Assembly (NCBI RefSeq): GCF_001612885.1
Contig: NZ_BDBH01000004.1
Span: 682,001 to 746,000 of the forward strand
Reading direction: 5' to 3'
Length of the DNA stretch: 64,000 nt
Source: Nocardia harenae NBRC 108248
Lineage (GTDB): Bacteria; Actinomycetota; Actinomycetes; Mycobacteriales; Mycobacteriaceae
The notes under the pieces were generated by a model, which had not been told where the DNA came from, searched no databases, and saw only the letters and a list, made by a program, of their open reading frames with translations. Positions within the stretch are counted from its first letter, which is position 1; every line of letters starts with the position of its first letter. Below, piece by piece: positions 33,495 to 42,116 of this stretch. The position numbers and the translations under genes were made by a program.

Positions 33495-34769
33495 GTGGCG
33501 CTGACGCCCGGTGCGGTACTGGCGGAGTACACGATCGTGCAGCCGCTCGGCTCCGGCGCGCACGGCGTGGTCTACCTCGCGCGCCACCCGGACCGGCGCC
33601 AGGACGTGGCGCTCAAGGTGCTGCACGCCGACCGGGCCGGGGAGCCGGAGCTGCGCGCCCGCTTCGAGCGGGGGCCGCGGCTCGAGCACCCCAATATCGC
33701 GACCGTGCTGGAGCGCAGCCGCCCCGGGGACGAGGTGTGCTGGCTGGCCATGCGATACGTGCCGGGCGGCGACGTCACGCCGCTGCTCGCGGCCGCCGCG
33801 GGCGGGCTGGAGCCGGCGCGGGCGGTCCGGCTGGTCACCGATGTCGCGCGCGGGCTGGACTACGCGCACCAGTGGGGTGCGCACCACGGCGATCTCAAGC
33901 TCACCGACATCCTGGTCGAGCCGCACCCGGAGGGTGATCGCGCGGTCATCACCGACTTCGGGCTGACTTGCTCGGGCGCCACCCCGGCCTACACCGCGCC
34001 GGAGCGCTGGGCCGGAGCGCCGGCTGATTCGGGCTCGGACCTCTACGCCCTCGGCTGCCTGCTCTACCAGCTGCTCTCCGGGCGGACGCCGTACGGCGTC
34101 ATCGACCCCGAGACCGGGCACCGGTCGGAACCGGTTCCGCCGCTGCGGGTTCCGGGGCTGCCCGCCGGGCTGGACGCCGTGCTCGCCACCGCGATGGCCA
34201 AGGATCCGGCCGACCGCTACCCCACCGGCACCGCACTGGCCATCGACGCGCTGCGCGCGGTCACGGCGCACGAGCCGACCCGCGAGCCCGCGCTCACCGG
34301 CGACCGGCGATTGCGCGCGGCCGCCGAGCGGGGCGTGCCGGAGGCGGTGCTCGAGCTCGCGCACGCGTACCGGGATCGCGGTGATGTCGAGGCGGCCGAG
34401 TCCTGGTATCGCCGCGCGGTCGACCTCGGGCGTCCGGAGGCCGCCGCCAATATCGGCAATATCCAGTACGCGCGCGGGGATTGGGACGATGCGGTCATCT
34501 GGTACCGCTGGGCCATCGACCGCGGCGATACCTCCGCGCTGTACAACCTCGGCAAGCTGCACTACGAGCGCGGGTCGCCCGCCGAGGCGGAGGGCTGGTT
34601 GCGCCGGGCGGTCGAGGCCGGGAATCCGGCCGCGCTGAATGCGCTGGGGGTGGTGCTGTTCGAGTTGGGGCGGGCCGGGGAGGCGGAGTTCTGGTTGCGG
34701 CAGGCGGTGGATCGGGGTGATCCGCACGCGGCGCGGAATCTCGCCGTCGTGCTGCGGGGAGAGCGCTGA
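33495..34769 (+). CDS. PknB-like Ser/Thr kinase domain (degenerate) fused to Sel1/TPR repeats
   Basis: A 424-residue cytosolic protein. Residues 10-265 form a bacterial Hanks-type kinase fold: glycine loop GSGAHGVV, Lys41 in VALK, DFG at 154-156 and APE of the activation segment. Two catalytic positions deviate: HRD is HGD (Gly132) and the Mg-binding Asn is Asp138 (HGDLKLTDIL). The activation loop is very short. Residues about 275-424 hold four to five Sel1/TPR-type repeats of about 36 residues, such as AAESWYRRAVDLGRPEAAAN. There is no membrane segment. The GTG start is preferred for its GGGAGG; an ATG at 33465 is possible. Pseudokinase scaffold or a weak kinase. Confidence 0.85.
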   Translation: MALTPGAVLAEYTIVQPLGSGAHGVVYLARHPDRRQDVALKVLHADRAGEPELRARFERGPRLEHPNIATVLERSRPGDEVCWLAMRYVPGGDVTPLLAAAAGGLEPARAVRLVTDVARGLDYAHQWGAHHGDLKLTDILVEPHPEGDRAVITDFGLTCSGATPAYTAPERWAGAPADSGSDLYALGCLLYQLLSGRTPYGVIDPETGHRSEPVPPLRVPGLPAGLDAVLATAMAKDPADRYPTGTALAIDALRAVTAHEPTREPALTGDRRLRAAAERGVPEAVLELAHAYRDRGDVEAAESWYRRAVDLGRPEAAANIGNIQYARGDWDDAVIWYRWAIDRGDTSALYNLGKLHYERGSPAEAEGWLRRAVEAGNPAALNALGVVLFELGRAGEAEFWLRQAVDRGDPHAARNLAVVLRGER

Positions 34770-34872
34770 GGCGCTGGTCTTCCCCGTCGGAGCCGGGCTC
34801 CGGCGGCGATCGCGGCGGCTGAGGCGTCCCGGTCGCTCGGTGCCGGTCGGCCGGGCACGGCCGGCGTCGGCC

Positions 34873-35706
34873 TCACGAGGCCGACTGTCTGCCTGCTACC
34901 TCGTCACCGAAGAGGTCGAGCTGTTCGCGGCCGCACGGCGGAAGCGGGATCCGGCCCGACGGAGGTCGCCCGAGCCGCGCGGCGACGGCATCCGGTGTCA
35001 GCCCGGAGCGGGCCAGCCGCTGCTCGGCGGTGCGCCGCAGTATCCCATTGCCCACCTCGACCCCGGCGTCGGCGCCGATTCCGCGCAGAATCTCCTCCAC
35101 CGTACGATGCGCGAGCCGCCGGTGCGGCGCCTGCTCGGTCACGAAGACGGCGAGCACATCACCCCCGGCGAACAGCCGACGTTCCGCCAGCCACGCGGTG
35201 ACCGCCCCCCTGGTGGCCCCGGCGATCGGCACCGTCCGCCCGGCCCCGAGGGTGATCCGGCCCGGCCACTCCGCCAGATCGAGCAGACCCAGATCCAGCC
35301 CGGCCAGCTCCGCTCCCCCGGCCCCGGTATCCAGCGCGAGCAGGATCAGCGCATAGGCCCGGCTGCCGCGCCGCGCCGCCGCGCCGAGCACCGCCCGCTC
35401 CTGCTCGGCGGTCAGCGCTCGCTCGTCCACCGGAACCCGCCGGGCGGAAGGCACCCCGAGGCCGAGCCAGCGGTAGAAGACCCGCAGCGCGGTCAGATCA
35501 CCGTCCCCGGCCCCGGCCCGCAGATACCCGCACACCGCCAGATCTCGCCCGGCGGCGCTCGCCAGCGCGTCCTCGTGCCCACGCCGTGCGGCCAGCCAGC
35601 CGAGGAACCGGGCGACCGCAGCGCGCTGCGCCGGGAAGGCGGCGGCGAACCCGGCGAGCAGCGGTGCGGCGGAAACCCCCACCGGAACACGGATGTCGTC
35701 GCTCAC
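34873..35706 (-). CDS. Tyrosine-recombinase-fold protein lacking catalytic residues
   Basis: A 277-residue protein resembling XerC/D-type recombinases: an N-terminal SAM-like core-binding half (ALRVFYRWLGLGVPSARRVP) and a catalytic half (YALILLALDTGAGGAELAGLDL; GILRRTAEQRLARSGLTPDAVAARLGR). The box I arginine is replaced (GAGGAEL instead of GLRxxEL), the HxxR histidine is Gly, the LGH histidine is Arg, and no nucleophilic tyrosine is apparent at the end. It is therefore probably not an active recombinase. No att-like repeats or phage genes surround it. GTG start after GGAGGTG. Confidence 0.6.
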   Translation of the reverse strand: MSDDIRVPVGVSAAPLLAGFAAAFPAQRAAVARFLGWLAARRGHEDALASAAGRDLAVCGYLRAGAGDGDLTALRVFYRWLGLGVPSARRVPVDERALTAEQERAVLGAAARRGSRAYALILLALDTGAGGAELAGLDLGLLDLAEWPGRITLGAGRTVPIAGATRGAVTAWLAERRLFAGGDVLAVFVTEQAPHRRLAHRTVEEILRGIGADAGVEVGNGILRRTAEQRLARSGLTPDAVAARLGRPPSGRIPLPPCGREQLDLFGDEVAGRQSAS

Positions 35707-35749
35707 TCGGCATCACCTCCGCCCCAAGGGTGCCAGCGGGTACCGACAC

Positions 35750-36664
35750 CTACGGCCCGGCGACGGTCAGCACCGCCTGCGCCACCCGCTCGTTCGCCTC
35801 CAGCTCACGCTCCAGCTTGCGGAGCGTGGTGGCGATCGTGTGCTCGGCCGGATCGCCGACCAGGTCCACGCTCGCCACCAGGAAGACCTTCCGCGGCCCG
35901 ACGTACTCCAGCCGCACGAACCGCACCGATTCCACCTGCGCCAGCGCCTCGATCCGGGCGCAGGCGGCCGCGTGGCTGGGCGCGCTCGCCGGTTCGCCGG
36001 TGAGGAAGCGGCGATTGCGGTCGATCAGCAGCACCGCGACCCCGCCGAGCAGCACCCCCACCAGGATCGAGCCGAGCGCGTCCCAGAGCGGGTTGCCGGT
36101 GAGCTGGTGCAGCCCCATGCCCGCGGCGGCGAGCAGGATGCCGATGAGCGCGGCGCTGTCCTCGGCGAAGACCGCGCGCAGCGTCGGGTCGGAGGTCTCC
36201 AGCACGTAGTCGAGCAGGTCGCTGTCGCGCTCCCGCGCCTCCCCGCCGAGCTGCCGCACCGCCTGCAGCCAGGACACCCCCTCCAGCACGAAGGCGATCG
36301 CGAGCACCGCGTACCCGACGAGGTAGTCCTGCCCGCCCGGCGTCTCGTGCACCAGTTCGGAGACCCCGTGCCACACCGACACCGCCGCACCGGCCACGAA
36401 CAGCCCGACCGCCGCGAGCAGCGACCACACGTACGCCTCCCGCCCGTACCCGAGCGGACGATCGGCGTCCGCGGGGCGGCGGCCGCGCCGGTCCGCGATG
36501 AGCAGGAAGATCTCGTTCCCGGTGTCCGACCAGGAGTGCGCCGCCTCGGCCACCATCGACGCCGATCCGGTCAGCACCGCCGCCACCGATTTGGCCGCCG
36601 CGATCGCCAGGTTGGCGGTGAACGCGATGACCACGGTCCTGGTCGATTCCCCTGCTTCCGTCAT
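35750..36664 (-). CDS. Cation diffusion facilitator (CDF) family divalent-metal exporter
   Basis: A 304-residue proton-coupled metal exporter with about six membrane helices. TM2 contains the metal-site pattern SMVAEAAHSWSDTGNE (HxxxD), and TM5 carries AEDSAALIGILL (DxxxL/D equivalent). The cytosolic C-terminal domain is a ferredoxin-like dimerisation fold. This subgroup, with the ADRPLGYGREAYVW loop, resembles SLC30A9-like carriers, so zinc or manganese is the most likely cargo, by inference. ATG 36664 removes a non-hydrophobic frame extension. It lies 22 bp downstream of the TAP-like hydrolase gene. Confidence 0.9.
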   Translation of the reverse strand: MTEAGESTRTVVIAFTANLAIAAAKSVAAVLTGSASMVAEAAHSWSDTGNEIFLLIADRRGRRPADADRPLGYGREAYVWSLLAAVGLFVAGAAVSVWHGVSELVHETPGGQDYLVGYAVLAIAFVLEGVSWLQAVRQLGGEARERDSDLLDYVLETSDPTLRAVFAEDSAALIGILLAAAGMGLHQLTGNPLWDALGSILVGVLLGGVAVLLIDRNRRFLTGEPASAPSHAAACARIEALAQVESVRFVRLEYVGPRKVFLVASVDLVGDPAEHTIATTLRKLERELEANERVAQAVLTVAGP

Positions 36665-36686
36665 TCCACCCAGTCTGCCCCTCCGG

Positions 36687-38153
36687 TCAGCAGGAGAGGT
36701 CCGCCGCGGGCAGCGTGCCGTCGACGAGGTAGGCGCTGGTGACGTCGTTCGCGCACGCATTCCCGCCGAGCAGGTAGGCGCCGTGGCCGCTGGCGTCGAC
36801 GCTCACCAGCCGGGCCCGGTCGCCGAACTTCGCGCGCAGCAGCTCGGCCCCGCGGTACGGGGTGGGGACGTCGCGCCGGTTCTGCACCAGCAGGATGTTC
36901 ACCGGGCCGTCCGCGGCGACCGGGACCGGCGGCTCGGCCGGTTCGTGCGGCCAGAACGCGCACGGGATGATGTTCGCGGCGGCGGCGCCGTAGAGCGGGT
37001 ACCGCTCCCGATCCTCGGCGACGGCGTCGCGGTAGGGCCGCACCTCCTCGGGCCAGTCGACGTCGTTGCAGGTCACGGTGAGGAACACGGTCCACGAGTT
37101 GTCGAACGAGGCGAGGTCGGGCACGTCACCCAGGTCGGGCAGCGGGGCCCCGGTGCGCAGTGCCTGCCACAGCCCGGCCATCGTCGGGTACTGCACCGCG
37201 TTGAAGAGGAAGGCGAAGACGCTGCCCCGGAAGGCAGCGCCGTCCAGCCCCTCCCTCGGTTCCCGGTCCAGCCGCCCGGCCAGCTCGAGGTAGGTGGCGC
37301 GGACCTCCTCGGGGGTGCGGCCCAGGCCGTAGGTGCCGTCGCGCTCGGCCGCCCAGGCGGCGAAGTCGGGGAAGGTCTGCTCCATGCCGATGGCGTAGCG
37401 GCGCAGGCCGTCGCGGTCCAGGTGGGTGTCGCCGACATTGCTGTCCAGCACCACCCGGTCGGCGCGGTCGGGGAACAGCGAGGCGTAGGCGGCGCCGAGC
37501 GCGGTGCCGTAGGAGTAGCCGAGGAAGCTCGCCTTCTCCTCGCCCAGTGCGGCGCGGATCCGGTCCAGGTCGCGGGCGGTGTTGGCGGTGGTGATGTGGC
37601 GCAGCCTGCCGTCGCGGTCGTTGTCGCCGCACTGGCGGGCGACCTCGCGGGCGACGTCGGCGCGCGCCGTCACCGCCGCGTCGTCGACGGCGTACGGCGG
37701 CAGATTGCCGACGTACGGCCCCTCGCCGGTGAAGCCGCAGCGGATCGGCGCCGAGTGCCCGATGCCCCTGGAGTCGATGCCGATCACGTCGTAGGCGTCG
37801 GTGACGGTGGCGGGCATGCCGCGTTGCACCAGGAAGGCTGGGAAGGCCAGCCCGGAGCCGCCCGGTCCGCCCGGGTTGGTGAGCAGCACGCCCCGTCGCT
37901 TCTCCGGGGCCGGGCTCGCCAGCCGGGAGATCATGATGTCGATCTCGCCGCTCGCCGGGGCCGCGTGGTCCAGCGGGACCGGCACGGTCGCGCAGTCCAG
38001 CACGCTCGGCGCCGCCTCGGTCACCACCTCCTCGGGGCAGGGGCCCCACGCCAGTGGCCGCGGTGCGGGCTGGTCGGTGCCGCACGCCACCGCGGACGCC
38101 GCGCCGACGGCGATGGCCGCCAGTGCCGCGAGGGTTCGGGTCACGCCGTTCAT
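36687..38153 (-). CDS. Exported TAP-like alpha/beta-hydrolase (tripeptidyl aminopeptidase family), predicted lipoprotein
   Basis: A 488-residue secreted hydrolase. The signal peptide MNGVTRTLAALAAIAVGAAS ends in the lipobox AVACG, predicting membrane anchoring. The oxyanion motif NPGGPGGSG and nucleophile FLGYSYGTALG (Ser in GYSYG) are typical of the S33/TAP family (SlpD/E, mycobacterial CaeA/Hip1 type). The C-terminal TAP_C domain includes VNILLVQNRRDVPTPY and the catalytic His in DASGHGAYL. A strong GAGGAGGAGG precedes the ATG. These enzymes trim peptides or hydrolyse esters outside the cell. A 15-bp palindrome (38198-38212) lies upstream. Confidence 0.92.
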   Translation of the reverse strand: MNGVTRTLAALAAIAVGAASAVACGTDQPAPRPLAWGPCPEEVVTEAAPSVLDCATVPVPLDHAAPASGEIDIMISRLASPAPEKRRGVLLTNPGGPGGSGLAFPAFLVQRGMPATVTDAYDVIGIDSRGIGHSAPIRCGFTGEGPYVGNLPPYAVDDAAVTARADVAREVARQCGDNDRDGRLRHITTANTARDLDRIRAALGEEKASFLGYSYGTALGAAYASLFPDRADRVVLDSNVGDTHLDRDGLRRYAIGMEQTFPDFAAWAAERDGTYGLGRTPEEVRATYLELAGRLDREPREGLDGAAFRGSVFAFLFNAVQYPTMAGLWQALRTGAPLPDLGDVPDLASFDNSWTVFLTVTCNDVDWPEEVRPYRDAVAEDRERYPLYGAAAANIIPCAFWPHEPAEPPVPVAADGPVNILLVQNRRDVPTPYRGAELLRAKFGDRARLVSVDASGHGAYLLGGNACANDVTSAYLVDGTLPAADLSC

Positions 38154-38197
38154 CGGGTCCTCCTCCTCGATTCCGGATGCGCCACCCAGTCGACACC

Positions 38198-38212
38198 GTG
38201 CCGCCGCGGCAC
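38198..38212. promoter_or_regulatory. Palindrome upstream of the TAP-like hydrolase
   Basis: GTGCCGC C GCGGCAC, a perfect 15-bp inverted repeat 45 bp upstream of the hydrolase ATG. It could be an operator; it is too short and lacks a U-run for a terminator. Such GC palindromes can occur by chance here. Confidence 0.35.
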
Positions 38213-38443
38213 AGTCAATACCGGTCGGACTGCGGCACTTTCCGCCATCGATGTGCGATCTCCAAGATCACTCCCGGGCGCGCTGGTGAAAGTCCCAGAC
38301 ATCGGCGGGCGGTGTCCGGGAAGGGTCGCCGGGCTACTACGGTGGCTCCCGCGGGCCGGGTTCAGCGTCGAGCCGATCGCCCCCGCCTGGTTCCGGATCG
38401 ATTGTCCGGGAATAGTATTCGTATTGACGCGCGAGGTCTTTCG

Positions 38444-39787
38444 ATGAACGAACGCTGGTCGTTCCGTGCCCTGATGGTCACCGCTGCCACCGCATGCCTG
38501 CTCGCGGCCGGGCAGCACCCGGCAGGCGCCGAGGAGGATCCCGGCGCACCCTCCGGGCTGCAGCAGGGAATCGACAGCGCCGTTCCGGCGCCCGTGCTGC
38601 CACCGGTGCCGGCGGTCGACGGGCTGACCCCGGACCAGGCCGCGCTGCTGGCCGCCGTGCACTCGCCGCCGACCGGCGACCCCTTCTTCGACGCCGCCCC
38701 GCCCGGGCTGGCGGGGCTGAACCCCGGCGACATCCTGGAGCAGCGCGACGTCACCGCGACGGCCGCCTTCGTGGTCGGGGTGCCGATCGCCCGCGCCACC
38801 CTGCTCAAGTACCGCTCCACCTCGGCCACCGGCGCGCCCTCGTTCGGCACCGCCACCCTGATCGTGCCGCTCACGCCGTGGACCGCGGGCGACCGGCCGG
38901 TGCTGGTCGACAACCAGCCGATCAACTCGCTCGGCTCCAAGTGCACCCCCGGCTACGCCATGGCCTACGGCCCGGCCTTCAAGAACTTCGCCACCGACTC
39001 CATCCCGCCGACCGCGCCCTGGGGGCTGAACCAGGGCTTCGCCGTGCTGGTCACCGACCACGAGGGCCCGAACATGGCGTACGCGGAGCCGAACGTGGCC
39101 GCGCACGTCATCCTGGACGGCATCCGCGCGGTTCGGTCCACCCCGGGCTTCGGCGCCAGCCGATTCGCCCTCGGCGGCTACTCCGGCGGCGCCATCGCCT
39201 CGCACGGCGCGGCCATGCTGCTCGGCGAGTACGCCCCCGAACTGCGCGAGGCGGTGGTCGGCGCGGCGATGGGCGGGCTGGTCACCGACAACCGGGTGAT
39301 CGCCGACCGGTTCAACGGCAACTTCGCCTCCGGCGTGCTGCTCGCCGTCGTCCTGGCGTACTCCCGCGAGCACCCGGAGATCCTGGACCGGATGAACCAC
39401 CTCGGCGCCTGGGCGGCCACCTCGCCGCTGAACGCGGTGTGCGGGCAGGCCATCGGCTTCCTCGGCGCGGTCGGTATCCCGATCGACGTCGCCGCCAATG
39501 TCGCCGACTCGCTGGACAGCGCGGTCGCGGACGAGATCTTCGCGCGCACCGATCTCAGCGACCGGACCTCGCAGGTGCCGCTCTACATCTACCACGGCGC
39601 GCACGACCTGTGGATTCCGTTCGAGGGGGCGCGGGAGCTGTACGAGCGGCAGTGCGCGCGCGGCGTCGACGCGGTCTTCCGCAGCGAGCCGGGTGAGCAC
39701 ATCGTCGCGCTCGCCAGCGGCTTCCCCGGCGCCGCGGGCTGGCTCGGCGCCCGGCTGCGCGGGGAGCCTGCCCCGAACGAGTGCTGA
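38444..39787 (+). CDS. Secretory lipase (LIP family)
   Basis: A 447-residue exported esterase/lipase. A Sec signal peptide covers about residues 1-29 (ALMVTAATACLLAAGQHPAGAEE). The mature enzyme has the LIP-family alpha/beta-hydrolase fold with nucleophile elbow GGYSGGAIAS, and the acid/His region HGAHDLWIPFEGARELYERQCA followed by GEHIVALASG. Related mycobacterial and Nocardia proteins act on triacylglycerols or short-chain esters at the cell envelope. GAGG lies before the ATG, and a TAGTAT -10 candidate at 38413 would leave a short leader. It is divergent from the TAP-like hydrolase. Confidence 0.92.
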   Translation: MNERWSFRALMVTAATACLLAAGQHPAGAEEDPGAPSGLQQGIDSAVPAPVLPPVPAVDGLTPDQAALLAAVHSPPTGDPFFDAAPPGLAGLNPGDILEQRDVTATAAFVVGVPIARATLLKYRSTSATGAPSFGTATLIVPLTPWTAGDRPVLVDNQPINSLGSKCTPGYAMAYGPAFKNFATDSIPPTAPWGLNQGFAVLVTDHEGPNMAYAEPNVAAHVILDGIRAVRSTPGFGASRFALGGYSGGAIASHGAAMLLGEYAPELREAVVGAAMGGLVTDNRVIADRFNGNFASGVLLAVVLAYSREHPEILDRMNHLGAWAATSPLNAVCGQAIGFLGAVGIPIDVAANVADSLDSAVADEIFARTDLSDRTSQVPLYIYHGAHDLWIPFEGARELYERQCARGVDAVFRSEPGEHIVALASGFPGAAGWLGARLRGEPAPNEC

Positions 39788-39938
39788 CCCGGACTCAGCC
39801 GTCCAGGGTCGCCTCGCCGCCTGTGCGGTTCCCACGAGGTGGGCCCGGCGAATTCATCGGTCCGCGTGTTCACGCTGCTCCCGGCAGACACGGCGGATAG
39901 GCTTCGCGATCGAAGGGGAACGCTTGCGAGGAGAGCCG

Positions 39939-41345
39939 ATGACCGCAGCCCGGACGCCGCCCGCGCCCGTCGACCTCACCCGCACCGCGCACCTCTCCGG
40001 CGTGTTCGCGCCGCAGCGGAGCGAGGTCTCGGTCGCCGGGCTTCCGGTCGCCGGTGCGCTTCCGGCGGACCTGAACGGCACCTACTTCCGCAATGGCCCG
40101 AACCCGCGCTTCGACCCCATCGGCACCTTCGTCTACCCGCTCGACGGCGACGCCATGGTGCACCGGGTCACCCTGCGTGACGGCGCCGCGAGCTACGCCA
40201 ACCGCTTCGTCCGCACCCCCATGGTGGTGGCCGAGGAGCGCGCGGGGCACGCCATCTGGGCCGGCGTCACCGACCTCTACACCCCCGGCGCCGACCTCGT
40301 CGGGCCGGAGCTCGCCGGGACCAGCCGGGAACTCCCCGACATCAACGTGGTCGCGCACGCCGGGAAGTTGCTCGCCATGGCGGAGAGCGACCTGCCCTAC
40401 CGCCTCGACCCCGGCGACCTGGCCACCCTCGGCCGCGACGACTGCGCAAACGCCATGGCGCTCGGCAGCACCGCGCACCCCAAGCTCGACCCGCGCACCG
40501 GCGAGCTCGTGCTCTTCACCTACCGGCTGGAACCGCCCTACCTGGCCTGGTCGGTGGTGGCGCCGGACGGCGGGCTGCGCCGCGCGCCGACCCCCGTCGA
40601 CGGCGTCGACGAGCCGATCATGGTGCACGACATGGCGCTCACCGAGCGCTACATCGTGCTCTTCCTCGGTCCGCTGATCTTCGACATCCCCGGCATGCTG
40701 AACGGTGGCTCGCTGCTGGACTGGCGGCCGGGCAACGGCACGAGGATCGCGCTGATCCCGCGCGACGGGTCGGCGGTGCGGTGGTCGCACACCGATCCGT
40801 TCTGGGTGTGGCACTTCGCCAACGCGCACGACGACGAGCGGGGGCAGGTGGTCGTCGACTACGTGCGGTGGAGTTACCCGACCGGGCTCGCGGAGGTCGC
40901 CGACGAGCAGCGCGGCGGGGTGGAGCGGGCGGTGATCGACCCGGAGTCGGGTTCGGTGCGGCGCACGGTGCTCAGCGATCGGTTCGTGGAGTTCCCTCGG
41001 GTGGACGACCGGCTGCTCACCCGGCCGCACGGCACCGTCGCGACCGCATCGAGCGGCCCCGGCCGCAACGCGCTGGTCTTCCTCGATGCCGAGCGGGACA
41101 CCGAGACGGTGTGGAACGCGGGTGATCTCGCGGTCGGGGAGCCGGTCTTCCTGCCCGGCGCCGAGCACGACTACTGGGGCACGCTCGCCACCGACCCGGG
41201 CGACGAGACGTCCTGGTTCCACATCCTCACCGCCGAGGATCCGGGTGCGGGGCCGATCGCCTCGGTCCGGCTGCCCATCCGGGTGCCCGCCGGGTTGCAC
41301 GGCGCCTGGGTGGGCGCGGACAGCGACGTGCTCGACCCGCCCTGA
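39939..41345 (+). CDS. Carotenoid cleavage oxygenase family protein
   Basis: A 468-residue Fe(II) dioxygenase with the seven-bladed propeller typical of carotenoid/lignostilbene/apocarotenoid cleavage enzymes. Visible signatures: LNGTYFRNGPNPRFDP at the N-terminus, FVYPLDGDAMVHRV, INVVAHAGKLLAM, DEPIMVHDMALTERYIVLF with an iron-ligand His, VWHFANAHDD, and a C-terminal HGAWVG His. Substrate could be a carotenoid, apocarotenal or stilbene; no carotenoid biosynthesis genes are visible nearby. GAGGAGAG precedes the ATG. Confidence 0.92.
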   Translation: MTAARTPPAPVDLTRTAHLSGVFAPQRSEVSVAGLPVAGALPADLNGTYFRNGPNPRFDPIGTFVYPLDGDAMVHRVTLRDGAASYANRFVRTPMVVAEERAGHAIWAGVTDLYTPGADLVGPELAGTSRELPDINVVAHAGKLLAMAESDLPYRLDPGDLATLGRDDCANAMALGSTAHPKLDPRTGELVLFTYRLEPPYLAWSVVAPDGGLRRAPTPVDGVDEPIMVHDMALTERYIVLFLGPLIFDIPGMLNGGSLLDWRPGNGTRIALIPRDGSAVRWSHTDPFWVWHFANAHDDERGQVVVDYVRWSYPTGLAEVADEQRGGVERAVIDPESGSVRRTVLSDRFVEFPRVDDRLLTRPHGTVATASSGPGRNALVFLDAERDTETVWNAGDLAVGEPVFLPGAEHDYWGTLATDPGDETSWFHILTAEDPGAGPIASVRLPIRVPAGLHGAWVGADSDVLDPP

Positions 41346-41406
41346 GCGCGGTGCCCCCGCTTGCCGCTCGACGCGGGCGCCGGGAAGCACTCGGTGGCCG
41401 GGCCCG

Positions 41407-41865
41407 CTACGGCAGCTCCACGGTCTCGGCCCGCTCGATCTCGGCGAAGGCGTTGCGGATCGCCGCGGCCGGTGGCACCCGCGCCACGGCGGCGAGATCG
41501 GCGATCAGCAGCAGCGCGGCGGGCTGGGTGACCGCGGGCGCGGGCGGGGACTCGTCGGGTTCGGTGACGCCGAGCGCACCGGTGAGCGCGGCGACGAAGC
41601 CGGCCGGGTCGAGCTCCGGCAGCCAGGCGAGGGCCGCGCGGAGCGTGCGCGCGAGCGCGGCCTGGATATCGTCGCCGTCCAGGCCGTCCGGGTGCGCGAC
41701 CTCGAGCAGCTCGCGCAGCGCGCCGCCGAGCACCAGCCCGGTCTGCTCGGCGGGCAGCGCGGCGAGCTCGGCGGTCGCCGCGCCGAACGCGGCCGCGTCC
41801 TGCCCGGTGACCGCGACCAGCGCCGCCTCGATCCCGCGCCCGATCCGCTCGGCCGTCGATGCCAC
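41407..41865 (-). CDS. Hypothetical helical protein
   Basis: A 152-residue Ala/Leu/Glu-rich protein without a recognised domain, signal peptide or membrane helix; nearly all of it is predicted alpha-helical. The GTG start is set by AAAGGGGAG 4-5 nt upstream, and the frame shows normal GC-rich codon bias. It is convergent with the carotenoid oxygenase and divergent from the P450 gene, with a 251-bp gap to the latter in which I see no further gene. Function unknown. Confidence 0.65.
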   Translation of the reverse strand: MASTAERIGRGIEAALVAVTGQDAAAFGAATAELAALPAEQTGLVLGGALRELLEVAHPDGLDGDDIQAALARTLRAALAWLPELDPAGFVAALTGALGVTEPDESPPAPAVTQPAALLLIADLAAVARVPPAAAIRNAFAEIERAETVELP

Positions 41866-42116
41866 GTGGCTCCCCTTTCGTCGCGGCCACTGTCTCACGC
41901 GGCACCGACGGCCGCGATCGACGGCGCCGATCGGGCATTCGGCACCGGTGATCGCGCCGCCGCTCCCGGCATCTAGGACAGGTCGAGTACTGTTCGTGCA
42001 CAGCCACTTTCGCCGTGAGACCGGAGACGCCACCGTCCGCGGCGCCGGCCGCGCCACTCCGTCCGGCGAGTAGGCTCGGGAACACTGACCGTCTCGGCGC
42101 CGAAGTGGGGGTGACG

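Noticed and set aside
34873..35706. Evidence of a prophage or integrative element around the recombinase-fold gene
   Set aside because: No att-like repeat, tRNA, excisionase, phage structural gene or change in GC content nearby, and the protein lacks catalytic residues.
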